Assembly (NCBI RefSeq): GCF_003384035.1
Contig: NZ_QQAK01000010.1
Span: 62,001-126,000 of the forward strand
Direction: 5' to 3'
Length of the DNA: 64,000 nucleotides
DNA from: Sporosarcina sp. BI001-red
Lineage (GTDB): Bacteria; Bacillota; Bacilli; Bacillales_A; Planococcaceae
In this document: in pieces, positions 9,490 to 18,332 of the stretch
Numbering within the stretch: the stretch's first letter is position 1
Layout: the number at the start of each line of letters is the position of its first letter
Made by a program: the position numbers and the translations under genes
The notes under the pieces: generated by a model
Seen by the model: only the letters and a program-made list of their open reading frames with translations
Databases searched by the model: none
Told to the model about the DNA's origin: nothing

Positions 9490-9530
9490 CAGGTGCAACA
9501 CAAGTTTCAGACACCAATAGGACAATTAAA
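9490..9530 (-). repeat. Cassette end sequence (left-end orientation), diverged
   Basis: AGGTGCAACACAAG...TTCAGACACC...GGACAATTAAA matches the inner part of the left end (compare 4919-4960 and 10837-10881), but the GGTACC core is degraded. Confidence 0.45.
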
Positions 9531-9548
9531 TATGTGAACGGGTTGGAG

Positions 9549-9585
9549 AGTCCTTTAATCAAGCAATTGGGTAAAGGACTTTTTC
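9549..9585 (+). terminator. Terminator, AGTCCT family
   Basis: AGTCCTTTAATC...GGTAAAGGACT followed by TTTTT; copy of 7778-7813. It may end Rpn gene transcription. Confidence 0.65.
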
Positions 9586-9607
9586 TATTCCAACGTAAGC
9601 GTCAACT

Positions 9608-9639
9608 AAAACCCACCTAACCATCTAGGTGGGTTTTAC
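9608..9639. terminator. Hairpin/terminator AAAACCCACC...GGTGGGTTTT
   Basis: Ten-bp stem with symmetric A/T flanks; suited to ending the minus-strand gene that stops at 9790. Confidence 0.6.
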
Positions 9640-9789
9640 TATATACTCTAATTCCTTTTCTTTTGTATTTGACAAGAGAAGTAGTAAATCAAGTGCCAGT
9701 ATCAATTTGAAGGGTACATGTTAGTTTCAACGTTATTATTTCTTTTCTTAGTTTTGATCAGATGGCAAGAAGGTTTGTATGCGCTAAAT

Positions 9790-10512
9790 TCACCCTTGCC
9801 CGACAACCTCGTCTTTTGAATGTATATATTGGGTAACCGTTTGCATGAACTCTTTATAGGAATCTCCCTTTTCCCCGAAATACATCAGATGCCTGCAAGC
9901 AAAGATAGCCCCTTCTTTTTCGTTTTGATAAGTGAAACGGATCAAGGGGTCGTTGCTCTTTTCTAACTCATGGATATTTACGTCCATTGAGGGGAAGGAA
10001 TCTAAAAGACCTTCGTTAAAGAGGATTTCTACTAAGTGTTGAAAAGGGGTGGAGCCACAAGCAATTAGAACACTAGGCTGATGCTCAAGTAACACTTTCA
10101 TAAACAACTGCTTCGAACGGTCGATTTCGATGCTTGGAATGGCTTTTAGCTCGTTAGCCTTAGCGGTAGGATAGTTGATAACATTCGTACGCAGTATGTT
10201 CTCGCCTGTCGCAGCCTCCAGCAGATTGATCATGCTGTTCGTTCCCAATCGAGTCCTTGAAACGCCTGTCCTTCCTTTGTTTAGGCGGAATTGTTTAAAA
10301 ACACGGTCATATTGTTCTTCACTTAACAGCAGATCTACATACTCGTCTGATGGCCTATCATTAGAGCAAATCGGTGTAGCTGGATTACTGCCAATCAGAA
10401 ATATGTTGTAAGGCTTAGACTGGTCTGAAGGTGTTGAGAAGGGGTATAAGTATGGTGAATCCGTTTTCTTATTTGCTGGTGCGACCAACGTCTTCAACTC
10501 TTCTTTTTTCAT
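9790..10512 (-). CDS. Hypothetical protein, possibly uracil-DNA-glycosylase-like fold
   Basis: The protein has 240 residues and a good GGAGGAG site 8 bp before the ATG. Two features hint at the uracil-DNA glycosylase superfamily: an early FLIGSNPATP segment (compare the Gly/Pro-rich motif 1) and a central LLEHQPSVLIACGSTPFQHLV strand-helix. Neither is diagnostic, and no HPSP-like second motif is obvious. No signal peptide or membrane segment is seen, so it is cytoplasmic. A truncated near-identical copy lies at 8029-8352 and the pair flanks the Rpn nuclease gene, so it may be cassette cargo. Function is unassigned. Confidence 0.65.
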   Translation of the reverse strand: MKKEELKTLVAPANKKTDSPYLYPFSTPSDQSKPYNIFLIGSNPATPICSNDRPSDEYVDLLLSEEQYDRVFKQFRLNKGRTGVSRTRLGTNSMINLLEAATGENILRTNVINYPTAKANELKAIPSIEIDRSKQLFMKVLLEHQPSVLIACGSTPFQHLVEILFNEGLLDSFPSMDVNIHELEKSNDPLIRFTYQNEKEGAIFACRHLMYFGEKGDSYKEFMQTVTQYIHSKDEVVGQG

Positions 10513-10836
10513 TCAATGTCTCCTCCTATATCGTGCATTCTAAGTGTTTCTTTCACAGTATTCCTGTTTCATCAAACAGCCTTAAGAGGTACCAGGTCAT
10601 TTGCATTAAGGACAATATAAACTAGAACTTACACATCGTTTCATCCAAATTCGGAACAAAATAATTTCCGAATTACGTGATTTCAGTTGCGCTAACTTCT
10701 CTTGTATTTATGTATTTCAAGTTAAATGTAAAGTATGCAGCCAGACTTGGAGGTCTCGCAACGATTAATATAGATGATGACTAGTATGATATGCATGTAC
10801 ACTGTGACTTATGAAAAGTACCTATGTTTGAATCAG

Positions 10837-10881
10837 AGGTTGCCTGTGCATCACAAAATTCAGACACGAAGTAGACAATTT
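10837..10881 (-). repeat. Cassette end sequence (left-end orientation), diverged
   Basis: AGGTTGCCTGTGCATCACAA...TTCAGACACG...AGACAATTT parallels 4919-4965. It is followed by the AGTCCT-family terminator and a ComM fragment. Confidence 0.5.
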
Positions 10882-10901
10882 AAAATGCAAATGAATGGCA
10901 G

Positions 10902-10937
10902 AGTCCTTTAATCGAGCAATTGGTTAGAGGACTTTTC
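10902..10937 (+). terminator. Terminator, AGTCCT family
   Basis: AGTCCTTTAATCGA...GGTTAGAGGACT followed by TTTTC; third near-copy of the 7778 hairpin. Confidence 0.6.
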
Positions 10938-11003
10938 TATTCCAACAGGTTGAACTCTACTAAAAGTTCCAAAGACCCCACATCGAGAAAATAGATAAAA
11001 GGA

Positions 11004-11198
11004 CTAATTTGTCAATCTCATACTATGCGGATATCCCTTTTTCATAGACGTATTTAAATCCAAGGCATGCAAGCAACCCAATATGCGTTGTTTGGATTCT
11101 TTAATCCATGTATCAGGTAAGCCAACGACAACAAACTGTTCCTTTTTTGATCGCAGATTCGCTTCAACAGGAATGACAGACCCTTTAGCAACCATCAA
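11004..11198 (-). pseudogene. ComM/YifB N-terminal fragment
   Basis: Translation includes VIPVEANLRSKKEQFVVVGL, then PDTWIKESKQRILGCLHALD. These are the conserved N-terminal block of ComM/YifB Mg-chelatase-like ATPases (VEA...VGLPD...KES..RV). The beginning of the block is missing, and the frame closes about 20 codons after it, well before the ATPase. It resembles the fragment at 5278-5394 but extends further, so the two are independent remnants of one repeated gene. ComM acts in natural transformation in other bacteria; nothing suggests this fragment is active. Confidence 0.65.
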
Positions 11199-11267
11199 TC
11201 ACGTATTGAGTATAGGCCCAATGTAATGTAGTATATAAGTAGCGTTTTTATAGTGAAGGGAAGAGTG

Positions 11268-13697
11268 ATGACGAGTATGATTAGATCGATGAAAAGTGGG
11301 ATGAGTCTTCTTTTAGCATGTGTTTTACTGTTAGGAGTACTGGCGCCTGCAGTAAGTGCTGCGACCCCTACATGGAGTGAGTCAATTGCTCCTAAGACAA
11401 CGAAGGATGTTAACAAGGTGTGGACGGTGACCTATTCGGACACTATCGATGCTTCGACTGTATCTGCTGATAATGTTCGGGTGGTTACTGAATCTGGGAC
11501 TCCCGTGAAAACGGATGCTATTGTTGAAGGGAAAACGATTCTTGTCGTTCCTGTTGAGAGCTATATGCCAGGTAAGTATCTATTGTACGTAGGACCAGGG
11601 ATCCATTCCACAAAAGGTAAGTTACAAAAAGCGGATATTAAGTTTTCCTTCGTTGTAGCTTCTGAAACGGAACAGGAAGGTAAGACTCAGGTAATTCAAT
11701 CCATTAAAGAGGACAGCGTTCAGATTGGTGGTCAGCAGTATACTGTAACACCACAGTTGAAAGAGCTGTTTTCAGTTGCTAACCAGGATGCACTGAAAAA
11801 CGCGTCTGTTACGTTCACTGCTTCAGAGACACAAGTGACGGAAGTTCAAGATTTGCATCTTGTGAATGGTGGCGAACAGGCAGCTGAACGAGTTCTCCAA
11901 GGTGGGGAAGGCAAAATTACCGGAAATCTATATGTAGAAAGTGACTACTATCATGTGAGTCATTTGGCAGTTCAAGGTGATGTTCTGTTTTCGGAAATAG
12001 TGACGGAAAGCTTTACAGCTGATCACTTGACGGTAGAAGGGACGGTAGCAGTGCCCGAAACTGTCCAGACGGCTGTCCAGACTTTTGCAGAATATCCAAC
12101 TACACGCATGACGATTGTTTTCCAAGACTCTTCGATTGCAGTCATCGAGATTAGGAGGAAGGATACGTATGTACAAGGAATAGGGAACACGCAAGTGACT
12201 TCAGTGGCGATCATGGCCAATTCTGAACTGTACTTTGATACGAATGTGATCCTACCGAATGTGAAGATTTCAAAAGGGGTTACGTATATTGACTTGAACG
12301 CGACGATCAAGAACGTTGTGATCGAATCGAACAATGACATCCAAATCACGGGAAGCGGAGACTTTGAAAACGTGACTGTGAGTACAAATAAGACGGTTGA
12401 CTTTTCTGCGAAAGGATCCATCGGGAACCTGAATATGGAGAATGGGACAGGGACCGTTGAGTTAGGCAATGAGCTGAACGTATCGAATGTGACATTGCCA
12501 CCAGGCAAGATGGCAAACGAAGTGATTAGTAACTTTGAAGAGGTCAAAGAAAAAATCTAGAAAGTTGACAATGTCGATAACCCCGCTTATGTCCCTGGAC
12601 AAGTGCCGGAGAATCCGAACGGTCACTTTGCAGCAGGCGTGTCGAAGGTTGAGGGGAGATATGGGTATGTCTCATTAAATGTTAAAAACCAAGGATCTAA
12701 TGAGGTGAAGTATTTACAAAAAGACCGTTTCGAATCCCGCCCTACAAACTCGGGAGCAATTGGACAACCAGTGCCGAAAGAAGCTATTGGTTTCAATGAT
12801 GGCGATCAGATTATCCAGTATTATGGACATGAGTTATTCATATACCAAGTGGATGCTGCTGGAACAATCATCGACTTGAAGAAGCTGGATGATCATACAA
12901 TTGAGCGACCACGTTATGAAGTGAACGGAAGATTACTCACTATAACAGTTCCCATGATCCCTAAGCATTTATCCAATTACGGAGATAGTACGAACCTCTT
13001 CATAGCGACTGAGAATTTTGCCCAATCCTTTACAGATCTTACTGAAGACAAATGGACAAAGGTGGATGGTTTTCTGTCTATCGCCTTGCCATTAAATGGG
13101 GAAGCCAAAGGGATTACAAAGGTCATCACTGACTTCCCTTCATTTAAATTTATGACTTACCTGAATAGAGAATCCAATCCAGTCACTGAAGGACTATTAT
13201 TAAATGAATTGTACGTACTTCTAAAGTTCGATCACCAAAAGACTAGAAGTTTTTACGTCAATGATTCTATGCACTATTTAGCTTGTGGATATTACGGTGA
13301 TTTGTCTAATATAGAAGATCGTTGCAAAGAGCCAGGCTATAAACCTTTTCAGGATGATTCTTTAAGTATGGCGACATACCGTGAAGAATTACTGAAAAAC
13401 GAGTTATCCGTAACGACTGCTGAAGAGTACAAACGAATTATTGCAAAAGTCGACCTACAGCTGAAAGACAAAGTAGCGATTTACGTCAAAGCGGACAAAC
13501 AGGTGACCGGCTTGTTCAAAGATGATTTCTATCAATACGATGAGGGAAATCAACTTAAACCGGAAACGACACAACAAGATATCGACACTGCTCGCTTGGC
13601 GGTAAATCAGGTAAGTGATGAATTCACAGAGAAAATGTACCTGAATTGGCTCTTGGACACTGCTGGTATAGAATTATCCGGAGAGTCAGGTAGATAA
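11268..13697 (+). pseudogene. Secreted Ig-like/beta-rich surface protein split by an in-frame TAG
   Basis: Two long open frames (to 12560 and from 12561) are in the same phase, separated only by TAG at 12558-12560 (...EVKEKI-stop-KVDNVDNPAYVPG...). Rejoined they give about 809 residues. There is a signal peptide ending near VSAAT, an SbsA/Big_5-type Ig-like domain (DVNKVWTVTYSD), a beta-solenoid-like region (GNLYVESDYYHVSHLAVQG, paralogous to the 2.2-kb protein) and a C-terminal region of unknown fold. The second half has no ribosome site of its own; its first in-frame GTG is at 12603. The base change is minimal (for example AAG or CAG to TAG), so this is a recent nonsense mutation, a suppressed stop or a sequence error. 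The start is ATG 11268 after AAGGGAAG. Confidence 0.8.
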
Positions 13698-13713
13698 TTC
13701 GTAGGAAATAGAT

Positions 13714-13753
13714 CACTCCTCTATCCCGTTGGCATGGGGTAGAGGAGTTTTTG
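13714..13753 (+). terminator. Terminator
   Basis: ACTCCTCTATCCC pairs with GGGGTAGAGGAGT, then TTTTTG. It ends the split surface-protein gene. Confidence 0.85.
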
Positions 13754-13963
13754 TATTAGTTAGGGGAATGGATGGCCGAGATGACCTAGCTAAGCGTTCT
13801 TTTAGAGAGGACTGCGTAGTAGGAAGATTGTTACGAGTAATTCAGTTTATTCCAATAGCTGAGTAGTATGGTATTCAGAAGTGCGTTCAAAAAGGCTTCC
13901 CAGAGTTTATGGCAACAAGTATACTAGGAGTAAGTCAAAATAACTAACTGGAGGCAAGTCGTT

Positions 13964-15577
13964 ATGATTCGAAAGTTGCTAACCCTACCCATGCTAATTA
14001 CGGGAATTTTGTTTGGTTCTATCTATACAGCCTCCGCCGCTACGCCTTACGTTGTGGATCACCAGCCGGAGCTAAAGCGAGAAAACAGCATTGAGTTTGC
14101 TGTCGAAGATCAGGACAGGTATAAAGAAATCGTTACATCGTCATATCTGTCTGAAGAACCAGGGAGGCAAGTACGGGGAGCTGCTGTTTCGGCAATACCT
14201 GTAATTCCGCAGCTGGAACGTGCAACTGAATGGAAGTCGCTTCAGACGATCGAAGACCCGAACAAAGAATGGACGGTTACCTTCAGTAGCCCCGTTCAGA
14301 ACACCGAAGTGAATCGAAAACGTGTTCACTTGTGGAATGCTGAAGGCGAAGAAGTGGCAGCGACTGTTCAAATCCAGACTGGAACAGTGAAAGTTTCTCC
14401 TGTGAAATCTTACCGCGCAGATGAAGTATACACGCTTTTCATTGAACAAGAGTTGACGAACAAAAATGGAAAAGCGCTAAGTAGGGCAGTCTATTTACAA
14501 TTCAAACTGAAAGCCACATCTGTGCCGCAGAAGCCGGAGATTACCGAAGTGACGGATCTATATTCGGCGCTTTACTTGGGATTGAAAAATGTTGATGATA
14601 TCATTATCACCGCTCCTTATTCAAGTGACAGTCAGGTCGTGTTCGCTGAACTGGAAAACGTGCTGAACGACCATCCTGAAATTTTCTATTTTCAATATCG
14701 GGGAAGCCTGTTTTACAGCAATGGCCGCTTTGCGGTCAAGTATGCATATCCAAAAGAACGAATTCTGAGCATGACCACAGAACTCAATGCAGCAGTAGAG
14801 ACCGCATATGCTGCTTCGCTGAAACCGGGCATGAGTGAATATGAAAAAGTGAAGGCGATCCATGATTATGTAGTGCGGCACACTGCTTATGATTACGATA
14901 ACTATTTGCAAAATACCATTCCGCTAGAGTCATATACGATTTACGGATTGCTAGTGGACAAGACGGCAGTATGCCAGGGGTATGCGCTGACGATGTCTTA
15001 CTTACTAAATCGGCTAGGTATTGAAACGATCTATGTAATTGGTTCTAAAGAGATGAACCATGCTTGGAACAAAGTGAAAGTTGATGGGGAATGGTATAAT
15101 CTGGACGCCACGTGGGACGACCCTGTTCCGGACGTAGCAGGGAAAGTCAGGTATACATACTTTCTATTATCCGATGTTGAAATGGGAAAATCCCATTCTT
15201 GGGATAACAGAAATTTACCTAACGCCATTTCGACCAACTATGAGTATATGGGACGGATGTGGGCATTTGACAGTGAAGACGGATGGCTGTATTACTCTAA
15301 CGACCAGGATGACATTAAGCTTTATAAAATCCGGGAGAACGGAACGGGGAATCAGAAGATCAGTGACGCTCGGGCCAATGAACTGATCGTGTACGACGGG
15401 TGGATTTACTTCTGCAATTACTCTTACAGCGGCAATCTATTCAAAATGAAGACCGATGGCAGTTCATTGACCATGCTCACGGATTTCCATGTATCTGCGC
15501 TAGAGAAACGGGATGGTATGCTGAATTTCAAAGACGAAGCGAAAAATACTCGGTATGAGATAGATATGAGAAAGTAA
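13964..15577 (+). CDS. Secreted transglutaminase-like protein with Ig-like and DUF5050-like domains
   Basis: Protein of 537 residues with a signal peptide ending at TASAA. An SbsA/Big_5-type Ig-like domain spans about 88-182 (DPNKEWTVTFSS). A transglutaminase-like (papain-fold) core follows at about 290-395, with the triad C337 (AVCQGYA), H366 (MNHAWN) and D381 (LDATWDD). The C-terminus (about 415-537) has YY/W-rich repeats such as DGWLYYSN and DGWIYFCN, typical of DUF5050. It may crosslink or cleave surface proteins; bacterial members are more often proteases or have unknown targets. The start follows GGAGG. It shares the Ig-like domain with the three other exported proteins nearby. A fragment of its C-terminal domain is repeated at 28372-28510. 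Confidence 0.88.
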   Translation: MIRKLLTLPMLITGILFGSIYTASAATPYVVDHQPELKRENSIEFAVEDQDRYKEIVTSSYLSEEPGRQVRGAAVSAIPVIPQLERATEWKSLQTIEDPNKEWTVTFSSPVQNTEVNRKRVHLWNAEGEEVAATVQIQTGTVKVSPVKSYRADEVYTLFIEQELTNKNGKALSRAVYLQFKLKATSVPQKPEITEVTDLYSALYLGLKNVDDIIITAPYSSDSQVVFAELENVLNDHPEIFYFQYRGSLFYSNGRFAVKYAYPKERILSMTTELNAAVETAYAASLKPGMSEYEKVKAIHDYVVRHTAYDYDNYLQNTIPLESYTIYGLLVDKTAVCQGYALTMSYLLNRLGIETIYVIGSKEMNHAWNKVKVDGEWYNLDATWDDPVPDVAGKVRYTYFLLSDVEMGKSHSWDNRNLPNAISTNYEYMGRMWAFDSEDGWLYYSNDQDDIKLYKIRENGTGNQKISDARANELIVYDGWIYFCNYSYSGNLFKMKTDGSSLTMLTDFHVSALEKRDGMLNFKDEAKNTRYEIDMRK

Positions 15578-15819
15578 CGAGTAAAATCGTCTTCGCAGAA
15601 GTTGCCCATCCGGATGACTGTCACTTTTTTTACAGTATCGCTTGTGTTTACTTCGTTGGTTGTAATGGTCTTGCTGATCCATTGTCTTACTAAAGAAAAG
15701 GAAGTACTTATTGCGGTTGTGGCTTTATGGGAAACTGTTGGCGCGCCACCTAGCTGTGTATTGATCACTTCAATAAGGTGGGTTACCTTAAGAAAGTGTT
15801 AGGGCAACAAACAAAAGAA
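15578..15819. other. Intergenic region, no gene recognised
   Basis: A short open frame at 15602-15802 has no ribosome site and no recognisable product. The region leads into the convergent terminator at 15820. Confidence 0.4.
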
Positions 15820-15852
15820 AGTCCTCTAATCGATTGCTCGATTAGAGGACTG
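15820..15852 (-). terminator. Terminator for the glycosyltransferase gene
   Basis: AGTCCTCTAATCGA pairs perfectly with TCGATTAGAGGACT. The T-rich tail (TTTCTTTTG) is on the minus strand, 77 bp after the minus-strand stop at 15929. Confidence 0.8.
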
Positions 15853-15879
15853 ACTCATTCATTTACATATCAAACGGTC

Positions 15880-15906
15880 TAATTAGTGTCTGGATTGTGT
15901 AATGTA
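15880..15906 (+). repeat. Possible diverged cassette end
   Basis: TTAGTGTCTGGATTGTGTAA matches the inner part of the right-end sequence, but the GGTCCAGGTACC core is absent. Confidence 0.35.
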
Positions 15907-15928
15907 CTGCACGTATTTCTCCTATCAC

Positions 15929-17173
15929 TTATATCGGTAGCTTTTTCTTAATCCTCTGCAAGAGACCTATGCCTCCCGCAGCCGCAAAGATAAACAATAA
16001 CGGCAACAAGGGCTGGTTATATCGAGGATAGGCGAAGAATATGTCATTTAGAACAGTCAAGTACCCAATGATCAATCCAACAAAAATCCATTCCGTTCTT
16101 CGCTTTGGAAAAACAAAAAATGCAATTACACTTAATAGGAACAGCATACCTATGGATTTGTTGTATAGTTGTTTCATCGTATCTAACGGCACTCCGAGTA
16201 TTTTTATCCAGTAGAAGGGTTGACTCCACTGTGCCACTGTTTTAGATATCGTGTATGTATACAAAAATTGCTTTGGATTATCGGCATACATTCTTTTCAT
16301 CCGCTCTAGTGCAACGTCTTTCTGTGCTTGTTGTCGATCATAGTGCCAGCTATCCTTCATGGATTTCTCAATCCCGTCCATCACTTCATTATAAGATGGA
16401 CCATACTTGTATCCATGCCCTTGGTAGGTCCCTAAGAGCATCGGGTTACCAGCACCACCTGACAGCGGAATGAATTCATGGTAATGTACATAATTACGAA
16501 TCCACCAAGGGCTCATAACGAGAATCAGAAGGATTGCGGCTATACCAAACTGTTTTAAAGCGAGCTTCAAAGGATATTTTTTTAATATAAAGTAAATAAG
16601 TAATGGAATGGGCAGCAACGCAAGGGTAGGTCTGAAATACAACATGGTTAAATATAAGCTGATCACCCAGTAGAACCAGCTCATTCGAGGATCATGAGCG
16701 AGTCGAATTGAAAAGTAAATAAATCCTAAAAATAATGCTGTAAAGGGTGCTTCTGTCAACACTAGATTATCTGTTAAGATTTGAGGAATATAAATAGCAA
16801 GCAAGAAAGCACCTATCCATCCCGCGTAGCGATTAAACAGAAATTGACCGATTGCGTAAGTTAAGATAATTGAAAGTAGCCCGAACAAAATCATCATTAA
16901 CTTGATCAGTGTCATGCTTACACCCGTTTGCCCAAAAACAAAAAAAGGTGCTAGTAATAAAGTGATTCCTGGTAAAATGTGAACAGTTGGTTCATCAATA
17001 TATGTATAGGTAATTCCGTGGCCACTTAAAAAAGCTAACGCACTATTCATATACCCTCGATCATCACTCATCAGCGATAGCCAAGGTCCTTTTGTGAACA
17101 GTACGGCTAGACGAAGTGTTAAACCAATTAAAAGAATAACAAGTAAGCCTTTATGTTTTAAAACTCTGGTCAT
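15929..17173 (-). CDS. GT-C family membrane glycosyltransferase (ArnT/PMT-like)
   Basis: The protein has 414 residues with about 10-11 membrane segments. The first extracytoplasmic loop carries an acidic pair followed by RGY (SDDRGYMNSALAFLSGHG), the usual position of the catalytic Asp in GT39/GT83 enzymes that use polyprenyl-phosphate sugars. A second loop contains LTEAPF, also common in the family. It would transfer a lipid-linked sugar to an envelope acceptor outside the membrane. It faces a divergent operon with a polyprenyl-phosphate sugar synthase-like GT2 and an SMR-like flippase, which fits one pathway: make, flip and transfer. The ATG follows AAGGAG. Acceptor and sugar are unknown. 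Confidence 0.8.
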   Translation of the reverse strand: MTRVLKHKGLLVILLIGLTLRLAVLFTKGPWLSLMSDDRGYMNSALAFLSGHGITYTYIDEPTVHILPGITLLLAPFFVFGQTGVSMTLIKLMMILFGLLSIILTYAIGQFLFNRYAGWIGAFLLAIYIPQILTDNLVLTEAPFTALFLGFIYFSIRLAHDPRMSWFYWVISLYLTMLYFRPTLALLPIPLLIYFILKKYPLKLALKQFGIAAILLILVMSPWWIRNYVHYHEFIPLSGGAGNPMLLGTYQGHGYKYGPSYNEVMDGIEKSMKDSWHYDRQQAQKDVALERMKRMYADNPKQFLYTYTISKTVAQWSQPFYWIKILGVPLDTMKQLYNKSIGMLFLLSVIAFFVFPKRRTEWIFVGLIIGYLTVLNDIFFAYPRYNQPLLPLLFIFAAAGGIGLLQRIKKKLPI

Positions 17174-17276
17174 ACGAAACGAGCGCTCCTTTCAATACCT
17201 CCTCGATTGTACCCCATTTGGAAAGCTTTGTATGCTACTATTAAGTAAAAGTACTTTTCCAAAAGCGAGGCAAGTA

Positions 17277-17966
17277 ATGCAAAATCGTACACTTATTATT
17301 ATCCCAGCTTATAACGAAGAATCTCAGATAGCCCGGACGATTCAATCCTTAGAAGGATTTGATTCGTTTGATTATCTGGTTGTCAATGACGGATCCAAGG
17401 ATCGGACCAAAACCATACTCGAAGAAAATAAATTTCATCACGTGTCATTGCCGGTAAACCTCGGAATTGGAGGGGCTATGCAAACCGGCTATAAGTATGC
17501 AGAACGACATGGCTATGAGTATGCCATTCAATTGGATGCAGACGGACAGCATGATCCCAGTGACTTAGTAAAGCTATTAGATGCGATTGTAACCTCAGAT
17601 GCTGACATGGTAATCGGGTCCCGTTTTGTTGAAAAAACAGGTTATAAGGGAACGAATACTCGTCGAGCAGGGATCTATTACTTCTATACCATGTTGCGCT
17701 TTATAACTGGGGTGAAGGTTTCTGACCCTACTTCAGGCTACCGGATTGTCAATCGTTCTGTGATACAATACTTCGCGCAAGAATATCCAGTTGACTATCC
17801 CGAAGTGGAAGTGATTGTTCAGCTGGCACGTAAAAAGAAGAAGATTCTTGAAGTTTCAGTAGAAATGAATTCACGGCAAGGCGGCGTGTCATCGATTACC
17901 CCTCTAAAGTCTATTTATTATATGCTCAAAGTAACATTCTTTTCGGTGATACGCTCATACTTATAA
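17277..17966 (+). CDS. GT2 glycosyltransferase, polyprenyl-phosphate sugar synthase-like (DPM1-like)
   Basis: This 229-residue GT-A enzyme begins MQNRTLIIIPAYNEE at ATG 17277 behind GAGGCAAG. The upstream in-frame ATG at 17094 would overlap the divergent gene and add unrelated residues. NDGSKD, DADGQHDP (the DxD-type metal site) and the later GSRFV and SGYRIVNR segments are typical of dolichol/undecaprenyl-phosphate sugar transferases. Unlike CsbB-type enzymes it has no C-terminal membrane helices, so membrane attachment may come from the next gene product (DUF2304). It probably charges undecaprenyl phosphate with a sugar on the cytoplasmic face. It starts a compact three-gene operon. Confidence 0.87.
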   Translation: MQNRTLIIIPAYNEESQIARTIQSLEGFDSFDYLVVNDGSKDRTKTILEENKFHHVSLPVNLGIGGAMQTGYKYAERHGYEYAIQLDADGQHDPSDLVKLLDAIVTSDADMVIGSRFVEKTGYKGTNTRRAGIYYFYTMLRFITGVKVSDPTSGYRIVNRSVIQYFAQEYPVDYPEVEVIVQLARKKKKILEVSVEMNSRQGGVSSITPLKSIYYMLKVTFFSVIRSYL

Positions 17967-17978
17967 GGAGGGGTTGAA

Positions 17979-18332
17979 GTGGTTCAATTATTGGTGATTG
18001 TTGCAGCTCTATTATTTTTCATCCAAGTAATTTACTTAACGAAAGTTAACAAACTAGCGGATAAACAAGCGTTCATATGGCTGGTTTTTGCAATTCTAGG
18101 ACTTGTTTCAGCGGCCATTTTACCATCCCTAAACAGTTTAACTATTGAGTTAGGTATCGCATATCCGCCAGCGTTAATTATATTATTCGCATTTTTGATT
18201 GTCCTATCCTTTTTAGTCTATCATACGATTTTACTCTCTAAGCAAGAGGGAAAAGTTAAAATCCTTATTCAAGAAGTTGCATTTTTACAAAAAGAATTAC
18301 AAGACTTTAAAGACGAGAGGCAAAACAAATGA
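17979..18332 (+). CDS. DUF2304 membrane protein
   Basis: This 117-residue protein starts at GTG 17979 after AAGGAGGGG. It has three predicted membrane helices and a charged C-terminal coil (QEVAFLQKELQDFKDERQNK), the usual shape of DUF2304 proteins, which commonly sit next to DPM1-like GT2 genes. It may tether or regulate the upstream enzyme at the membrane (inference from position). Its last codons overlap the next gene by 4 bp (ATGA), which indicates coupled translation. Confidence 0.8.
   Translation: MVQLLVIVAALLFFIQVIYLTKVNKLADKQAFIWLVFAILGLVSAAILPSLNSLTIELGIAYPPALIILFAFLIVLSFLVYHTILLSKQEGKVKILIQEVAFLQKELQDFKDERQNK

Larger units (their letters stand above)
10513..11003. other. Intergenic region with degraded cassette remnants
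   Basis: It contains an AGGTACCAGGTCATT piece at 10585, a diverged left end at 10837-10881 and one terminator. Short open frames here have no ribosome sites or recognisable products. Confidence 0.5.

Noticed and set aside
10175..10625. Plus-strand open frames opposite and beyond the UDG-like gene
   Set aside because: The first is antisense to a well-supported gene; the second lies in the promoter region with no ribosome site.
15602..15802. Short plus-strand frame after the transglutaminase-like gene
   Set aside because: No ribosome site and no recognisable product, and an equally long frame exists on the other strand.
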